Assembly: GCA_000697475.1 (NCBI GenBank)
Contig: JNEU01000783.1
Location: forward strand, 1 to 64,000
DNA: 64,000 nucleotides
Direction: 5' to 3'
From: Lichtheimia corymbifera B2541
Lineage: Eukaryota; Mucoromycota; Mucoromycetes; Mucorales; Lichtheimiaceae
In this document: in pieces, positions 56,664-64,000 of the stretch
How positions within the stretch are numbered: position 1 is the stretch's first letter
How the letters are laid out: every line of letters starts with the position of its first letter
The notes under the pieces: model-generated
What the model was told of the DNA's origin: nothing
Database searches by the model: none
Seen by the model: only the letters and a program-made list of their open reading frames with translations
Position numbers and translations under genes: made by a program

Positions 56664-59074
56664 TTAAATATCGGTCGTTGACTTTTCCTTGGGTGATGCA
56701 GGTGTTGATTGTGTTGTATTACTCGCTGCACGTCCGTAAGCACTGGATTCTTTCAACAGGAATGAGATCCAAGCATCGGTGAATGACTAAGAAAAAAGAT
56801 TTAGTTGATATACTCAAAACACACCCATGAAAATAACATACCTCGCCTGTCGCTTGACTTTGTTGTTGCTGTTGTTGAGGACTCATCCACCCAGGCGTCG
56901 ATGAAGAATTGGATGAAGGTGAAGATCGCATATTCTTGGGGCGGACCAAGCCAACTTGCTCCTTTTGCTCGTCTGTCATTTGAAGCACACTCGCAATGAT
57001 AGTCAAGATCTCAAATCGTTTACGATCACCCCGCGGTGCCATCAAAAAGCCAATGATAAGATTGCTGATAAGTTGCCTAAATAAGAAACATGCATTAGCA
57101 CCATCAAATGTCATATCATCACGCTACAATGACAACTTGCCTATCCACATTGCTATCACTCGTTTCCTCCTTTAGGCGTCTCATGGCTTCAATAAGATGT
57201 TCATTGAGAATAATGGCTAATGACGAGAAAACCCCCTATTAGCAAAACGATCTTTCCTTTATACCATTGACAACTTACCTTCATGTCGTAGCTTTCCTAT
57301 CAACAAGTTCTTCTCCTTAATCTCCTGCTCGTATTTTTGTGTCTTTGCCACATCCTGTTGGTATCGATCAAGAGCGCTCTATAAATCATGGTGAGTTTTA
57401 TGTCGATGTTCAAAAGGTTCACATTGGTACCTCAGCGACCCGCGCTCGCTCTTGATACTCGGTCAATGACTTTTTGGCAACTTCCAATTGGCGTTCAATA
57501 TGCTCCACTGCAGCCCTTACTTCAGCATCCTTGGCTATAAGATATTACCATGTCAGCTTATTTTCCCCCTTTCAGCCAAAAAAAAAAAAAAATGCAACAC
57601 TCAACTGGTCTGAAATTCTTCAAGTACTGTTTGTAGGTTGGCCAAGCTCGCACGTTCCAATTCATGCTCTTGTTTTTCTTTTTGTTGTTGATGTTGGAGT
57701 TCCTCAAATGATTCTGTGAGTTGCTGGCAACGTGTCTCCAGTTGATTACGCTGAGCATCGGATTGCATAGCATGCGCTTCCCATTCCTCTCGTTCCTGTT
57801 GTACTTGTTCCATGTGTGCTTGTAATTCAGCAACCATACGTTCTTTGGCAGCTAAATCACGACCCATCTCTTCTTCATGTCGTACACGATCAGCACGTGT
57901 TTGTGTCAATTCTCTTTCTGCTGTTTCCAGTCGAGCTGTCAAATCGCTGACTTGTTGTCGCAGTTGTTTGTCGGCTTCCAAACGGGGTGCCAACGTCTCT
58001 TTGATATGGGCCAATTTACCCAACAATGATTGATGTTCTTGTTGTAACTGAGTCACTCGTTCCTCACTCTCACGATGCTGCTTTTCCGCATGTTGTAACT
58101 TGGCCTCAAGCTCTTGTTTCTCATTCATCCATTGATCCTTGTCCTGTGATGCACCCAGTTGACTCTTTGTAAGTTGTCGTTGCAGATCTAGTAGAAGATA
58201 GTTAATACTCCCATATCACTCAACATATATGCTTATGCCCTTTTTTTACCGTTGTGTGCTTGTTCCATCTTCTTTTTATCCTCCTTGATGCTATCCAGCT
58301 TGTCTGACCACTTTTGACGCACATTCTCAAACGCACTTCGAACTTGTAAAGGTAGCTCATTGGGAAATACGCTGTCATCATCCTCTTCCAGCAGGCTCGT
58401 GAGACTTTTGGTGATGAGGTCAATGTCGCACTGATCCTTATCCTCGGATGGTTCTTTTGACGATCGAATCGATTGATTCGCAGCAGCAGCAGCAGAAGCT
58501 TCTTTCTTGGCATCTAAATTGGGATAGGATGTGTAAGGATCAAATGATATGATTCCTAGAATGCATTCATTCACCTTCAAGTTGATCCGAGAGCGTCTTG
58601 ACTTGGTTTTCCAGTGATTCGATCTTGGTCGTTGCTAAACAAATACAACGTTGGTTACGCTTTACTCTCAACACCAACCCAAGGAAGCAACGTACCCTTC
58701 TCCTCCTTTTCTTTCATGCGTGCCTTGACCGTCTCTACCAACTTGGTTGCCTCGGGTGCTGAAAGGGATTGTGGAGTGTCATCATCCAGTGACAAGGAAC
58801 CAATGGTCTTCAAGAGGTCGTTTACAGTGTTGTCATGCGTCTCTCGTTCCGAGTTGTGTTGAGCCAGTTGTTGATTCAAGCGTGCATTCTCTTGAGCAAG
58901 TGTCTTGAGATGGTTTCCAGCCTGAGTGAGTTTGGCATGTAGAGTGGCGACTTGGTCTTTCCATTGCTGCTCCTTTTGCAACGCTGCGTCTGATTCAAGT
59001 GAACAAGAACGTTCGAGTGTTGGTGTCGCATGTACGTGTGGGTGACAAGCATATCGTCATTTACCATCAGCCAT
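56664..59074 (-). CDS. RUD3: cis-Golgi golgin with GRAB domain (Rud3/GMAP-210 type)
   Basis: Coiled-coil tether of the cis-Golgi recruited by Arf1. Ten exons: 59074-59065, 58989-58696, 58634-58575, 58513-58250, 58187-57606, 57534-57431, 57378-57279, 57216-57141, 57076-56842 and 56786-56664, giving 615 aa in phase. Exon 1 is only 10 nt (MAD plus one base). Most of the protein is heptad-rich, highly charged coiled coil. The C-terminus has the GRIP-related Arf-binding (GRAB) signature ILNEHLIEAMRRLKEETSDS, then NVDRQLISNLIIGFL and KRFEILTIIASVL, followed by a Ser/Gln-rich linker and FTDAWISFLLKES as in GMAP-210. Intron 8 (57140-57077) is GC-AG with GCAAGT; intron 5 uses GTTGAG. Role is known for the family; placement here rests on the GRAB region. 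Confidence 0.88.
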
Positions 59075-59235
59075 TGGAAAGAATACGTGTCAATGCGGGA
59101 GCGTGTATGTCGGACGAAAAAAGAAGAACGGAAGAATGGATTTAGGTGGCCATTGCCACGACGTTAAGCATACAATTCTGTGTTACATAGCTAGCCTAGT
59201 AGTTGTACTATTGTAATAGAATGAATTATAATAAT

Positions 59236-61286
59236 CTACTTGTAAAGACGATATTGTTCAATAAGCTCGGGGGATTCTTCCAACACTGCAAATTTGCCTT
59301 GCATCATATGTGCTGTAATGTGACAATGAAGGATCCAGAATCCAGGATTATCCTATCAATCTCATTGTTAGTACATCCTTTTATCACATGTCTCTATTCC
59401 CTTACCGCATAAATCCGTATTTTGGTCCATCCACATCCTCCTTCTTCACTAGGCTTGTCATCTGGATATACCATGGAAACATCTCTGTACAATGGACTGG
59501 GGAAGTTGCGGGTATCGCCATCCACATCATGATGATATTCACCCGATCCTGATGCAATTTGATAATGCGAATGACCATGCGTATGCCATGGATGAACTAA
59601 ACACACGGGACCAGCCTTGACATTTTGAAGCACAATATCCACCACTTGACCCATTTGGATAGGGAATGTATCATGGCTAGGCAAATAACCATCCTCTTCA
59701 AGTAAGCTATCATTGGTAGCCATGGCGAGTCGACCTTGCAATACATCAGACAATAATGGCGCACTCCGTGTCGGTGGTAAACGTCCATTCATTAGATATC
59801 GGGTCTCCTTGGAAGGCTGTCGTCTGGGTCCCGCTCGTAATTTCAGTACTCGATCGGCTGGTGCATTCAATATCACTGACGTATCCAATCCATCCTTTTC
59901 ATCACCATGCTTTTCAGAATGCAATGGTTCAATTTCAGGCCATAGCCAATCACGCTTGTCGTCCTTTGGAAATACAGGCAAATTTCTGGTGTACTTTACA
60001 TTGTCACGCTTGTCATGCTCCTTTTCTTTTCCTTCTTCTGGTGGAGGAGGTGGAGGAATAATAGGCTTGTAGACAGCTGGTTGACCACACTCTTCTTGAT
60101 GAGAGCATGATGCATGCTTGTTGTATCGTAGATATGCAAATCCAGTCTCAGTGTACATTCCATTATTACGATGACGCCATCGATAGCTTGTTGCGATAGG
60201 CACCAGATCACCGTCCTTGCCATAATGGGTATGAATAAGCACCGAGATACGCTGTCCAGGACCAATTTCAAGCCATTCAGTGTCATATGGCTTTGTCATT
60301 TGACCATCGACTTCAATGATTGTCATTTTATGACCGGCAATTCCCAATCCAAGCGTGCGGAAAGTTTGTCCACCAATGACACGTAATCGATAGGTCTTTC
60401 CAGGCTCCACATCCAATACTGAATATCCAGGACATTCCTCTGGTAATTCTTGTCGTGCAGCAAGTGATGGTTTTCCTCCCCAATTTCCACCACCACCGCC
60501 ACCACCACCACGACGATCATCACCATCCTTTTTATCACCACCGCCTTTATCGCCATCGCCACCGCCTCCGCCACCCCAGCTTTTCCCACCATCACTTGAC
60601 TTGTCCATTCCATATAAGCTTGGGTGAATAGTGCGGCCATTGATGAGAATGCTGTCAGAGCCCTTGTCAAACACAAATTGAGGTGTCATGTAATATTCTT
60701 CACGTGAGCGGAAATCTTCGTGCCACCATTCGGATATCTGCAATGTGCGTTCGGCATCATATTCGCATCCTCCTTCACTTAATCTCTTGTGGTTGTGCTC
60801 AGACGGCCATGAATCAATCGAGTCATGCACAATAAAGGCTCCCTGCACTGTATCATCTTGCAATCCCAGATGAGCATGATAAAAGTAGGTACCGCTTTGC
60901 CCTGTCACTCGAAATCGATGCGTAAATGATTCACCAGGTGGAATGGCAGCTTGTGTCACAAAAGGTACGCCATCCGATTCCACCGTGCCATATTGCCTGA
61001 TGCCATGGAAATGGATGGTGGTTGATACATTGAATTGATCCACAGAATTATACACCGTAACCTCGACATCGTCACCCTTGACAACACGCAATGTGGGTCC
61101 TGGGAATTGATCATTGATAAGCAATGCTGGAAATAGCTCGCGGTTACAATCAGGGTTGATGACAGCCGATGTAATGTTGAGCTCGAAACGTCGCACACCA
61201 TCACCACCATCATGGCTCACTACAGGCGGTACAAGCGTTGCTGCAAGTAAGGCAACTGACACAGCTGCCCATACAAAAAGCTTCAT
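59236..61286 (-). CDS. Secreted multicopper oxidase (laccase/ascorbate-oxidase-like)
   Basis: Two exons, 61286-59406 and 59352-59236 (53-bp intron), 665 aa. Signal peptide MKLFVWAAVSVALLAATLV. All four copper motifs are present: HFHGI (about residue 92), YFYHAHLGLQ (about 134), HPWHTHGHSHY (about 564) and HCHITAHMMQGKFAVLEE (about 636). It couples one-electron oxidation of phenols, ascorbate or metal to reduction of O2. Two oddities: residues about 225-272 are a Gly/Asp/Lys-rich insert, and the residue that is normally Met, Leu or Phe ten after the type-1 Cys appears to be Lys. A second low-complexity basic/acidic segment (EEGKEKEHDKRDN) lies in the middle. There is no C-terminal membrane anchor, so it is not a Fet3-type ferroxidase. 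Confidence 0.9.
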
Positions 61287-62317
61287 GGGTGTGAGAAAAA
61301 AAAAAGATGGCCTAGAATGTAAAGGATGAAAAAAAAAGAAACATGCACATATTTTACCAAGATCAAGATTTGAATGAGACAACAGCCGTCAATTTTAATC
61401 ACACCTTGAAACGACAACGATGCTTCCCCCTTTGAAAACATCGCACGCTCTGTTTAAAATACTTTTCCCTTTCATGCCACGTACATACGCACAGTCGATG
61501 CTTTTTACCAATATGCAAACAGTGGGCATTTCCTGTCATTGATGACTTTTTTTCCCAGCACGCTGACATAGACGTATATACAAATAAAAGAGGATCGTTC
61601 CTGAAGAGCAATCAGTACATAACACGGTTAAATTGATATTTCTCCCTTTTCATCCTCTGATGCTCATCTCCTTTCTTTTCTATCGTCCCCGGTAAATAAT
61701 AGTGCTTACAGATACGCGATTTGGTGATTGGTATTCATAATAGCGGTGCATGAATGTACAACGCATATACATGAACCGTAATATTTCCGGGGAATGAGAA
61801 CATGAATGAAGCACAGCGGTCTTGGAAATCTTTGATGGAAACATTACACTATCAAGAACAGGCTGTAACGTCAGTAAAGGAACCAAGGAGATAGGAAGAG
61901 GGGTACCAATGATCGACGTTGCAGGAATAGAGGTACACGCATCACGACTTGTCCTCGTGTAGTATATATAATAACACGCACATGCTGTGCAATGAGGCAT
62001 ATCATCCAGCCAAGTAAACTTCAAACATCATAACCACGCCTGGTCTCGAAGGCTAGAAAAAGCTAAATCTTGTACAAATAACACTAACCAGACACACGAT
62101 ACATAGCTGCACCTCGTTGACAGGCTCCTAAGGACAATATCACGTGCAAGGCAAACGCGAGATGACTTCATTGCAACCCTGCCAATCAATGCACATAAAA
62201 ATCACACATTCCCAAAGACAACTCCAATACCATGGATCCACTACATTTGGCTTGCACAAAAAAAAGACAATGTATTCCATTCTGTACAAAATTATCGGAC
62301 AACATGGTATGCTATGT
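61287..62317. other. Intergenic; promoter of the multicopper oxidase
   Basis: About 1 kb with no supported gene. The minus-strand frame at 61680-62024 and the plus-strand frame at 62232-62516 have no recognisable features, and the latter overlaps the last exons of FIP1 antisense. Confidence 0.5.
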
Positions 62318-63934
62318 TTATGAGAAGAAAGGGGGTTGCATCTGTGGTGGCCAAAAGAAAGATCCGCCCCTAGAAAAGGAAATGCAATCAATAAGGGAAG
62401 GACAAAGAAATACTCGAACAAAGAATACTTACATGCCACCTTCATTGCCACCATCACGTTCGTTTCCACCATCAGGTCTGCCTGAAGAGCGTCCTATATT
62501 ATCGCCTTGTCAATAGCCGGAATCTTTACAGCCATCCCAATTATTTTACCTCCTTGTCGACCCGCTGGTCGCATCATGTTTCGATTTCCACCCATCACTG
62601 CTGGACTTGACCCTGCTGCTGCCGGTGAACTCATAGCTGCTGCTGCTGCGGCGGCCATTGCTGGATTGGGTGCGCCTGGCATTGGAGGCATCCCTGGCAT
62701 TCCCATCATATTCGGCATACCCATTGGCATCCCACCGTTGTTATTATCCATCATCCCAGGTGGCATCATCATTCCCATTGGCATGAACTCGCTCATATCC
62801 ATATCGCCCATCATCTATAAAGCAAAGATATGTAAGCATATATATCCACATCTTGGACAAAAGCCATTTTACCTTTCTACTCTCCCGAATCATCTTTTGT
62901 TGTGCGCAATAGGCTCGCCATGTCACCTCATTGAAACCATAATTGAAATAATCGGTAATATCAGCACCTAACAACCATGATCCATTAGTTACGAACCCTC
63001 TCTTCCTCTTTTACCGCATACATACCAGGTTTCCGCCATGGTTTATCATCCAGTCCATCCAAATCCACTTCGGTAATCGGGACACCATTGTATTCACCAA
63101 CAGCTTCCAAATTGATACCACTTGTGCCGACCGAGCCTTTAGCAGCTGCCTGAGCTGATGCTGATGCTGCATTGCCACCCGAAGCTGAAGATGTGTTGGG
63201 AGTACCAGAGCCATTGGCATTGCCGGGTATTTTGTTTTGCTGGCCAGGCTTAATGTTGACAAGCGATCCTTTTTCTTCATTTGCTGCACCCGTCTCTTTG
63301 CTATTAATGCACATGATTAGCTAAAAGCGAGCTTTTATGCATTTGCCATGACGTTACCTTGGTTGTGCTGTGCTGTCCTCTTCTGGTTCTAGAATGATTT
63401 CCAAATCCTAATAGTCAAAAGGAGTCAACGCCTATGCTTGTCATCGTCTGCGTGTATCCCATTATACTCACATCATCACTATCCTCCTCCTCCTCTTCTT
63501 CTTCCATTGGCCGTGCTTGTTCATTGCTTTCTGGCTGACTTTCATCCATCTCCATGTCTTGCCTGCTTTATAAAAACACACACATTGTTAGCATGATTCA
63601 TACAAAAAAGTCGCAGCAGCATGCATACCTTGTACCCACTTCTTGTGTTCTGGACAAGAAAAAGTAGTGTGAATAAAACGAATATGGATCGGTTGTTGTA
63701 TGACTTACTCGTTGGCTGTGCTTCCTCGATATAACTGATAAAGATCATCGTCTTCTGTTGGATTGGACTCTATTCGAAGGTGTCAATCAGTACGAGATCG
63801 GTCGTAAAGAAAGTGCTAAAAGTACCCTTCATTGTGCTGTCGTTTTGTTGTTCAGCAGCCTTTGTATTTTCTGGGGCACCATATAAGAACTCATCGACGT
63901 CGTCGTCGTCTTCCATGTTGCGATGTCGACTCAT
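62318..63934 (-). CDS. FIP1: Polyadenylation factor subunit Fip1
   Basis: Subunit of the cleavage and polyadenylation factor that tethers poly(A) polymerase. Ten exons: 63934-63826, 63769-63709, 63649-63629, 63565-63472, 63407-63358, 63300-63026, 62967-62873, 62814-62550, 62505-62433 and 62369-62318, giving 364 aa in phase. The N-terminus is acidic ([13 protein letters not shown] and an [11 protein letters not shown] run). The Fip1 motif is complete across an exon junction: [20 protein letters not shown], then [13 protein letters not shown]. It is followed by a Met/Pro/Gly-rich region and an Arg/Asp/Gly-rich tail. The last donor (GGCAT|GTAAGT) overlaps a potential ATG-TAA stop, so retaining the last intron would end the protein at 62429 and splicing adds 17 residues. 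Exons 3 (21 nt) and 8-9 are the least certain. Confidence 0.88.
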
Positions 63935-64000
63935 TGTGGGGGGAGTTGTGTGAGGTAGTTGTGTGTGGAGTAAAAGATAAAGAGAGATGCACACCACCCA
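63935..64000. other. 5' flank of FIP1
   Basis: Only the likely untranslated leader or promoter of FIP1; nothing else is visible before the window edge. Confidence 0.5.

Noticed and set aside
57535..57605. Stop codon ending the coiled-coil protein at 57601
   Set aside because: A GTTGAG intron removes it, and the downstream exons contain the conserved GRAB domain in phase.

Overview
This is nuclear DNA of a filamentous early-diverging fungus, most likely Mucoromycotina (Mucorales type). The protein-coding genes are split by many very short introns (mostly 50-65 bp). They encode fungal products: a fungal-type adenylate cyclase, a Rud3/GMAP-210 golgin, a fungal transcription-factor domain and UVSSA. 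I cannot name the species. All gene models are hand-spliced from the sequence; most are closed exon by exon with consistent phase, and the exceptions are stated.

Layout. Bases 1-29 kb are repeat-rich and accessory. They hold tandem arrays (98 bp, ~225 bp and ~145 bp units), dispersed direct and inverted duplications, several decayed copies of an unrecognised multi-exon gene family, and three genes for HET-like (heterokaryon-incompatibility-type) proteins. From 29 to 64 kb the window is mostly gene-dense: transcription factor, adenylate cyclase (about 1,969 aa), small secreted cysteine-rich protein, peroxisomal D-amino-acid oxidase, small unknown protein, MFS drug/H+ antiporter, WDR92-like WD40 protein, a fourth HET-like gene, UVSSA, a decayed medium-chain reductase, a fifth HET-like gene, RUD3-like golgin, multicopper oxidase and FIP1. 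The two right-hand HET-like genes sit singly between housekeeping genes.

Main themes. (1) Five divergent HET-like genes lie within about 41 kb. They share an ALSH-WG core, a family-specific MRPEKR motif, a W[IV]DVLC strand, an RVWT-QEM segment and a DY[VI]YGVLG end. Three share the same three-exon structure with a tiny first exon. HET proteins are best known as allorecognition and cell-death factors of ascomycetes, so a local expansion in this lineage is the most interesting content here. (2) Splicing is unusual: three well-supported GC-AG introns all have GCAAGT donors, several donors begin GTTG, and UVSSA appears to need a 2-nt microexon. (3) The left arm is an active or recent site of duplication, inversion and gene decay.
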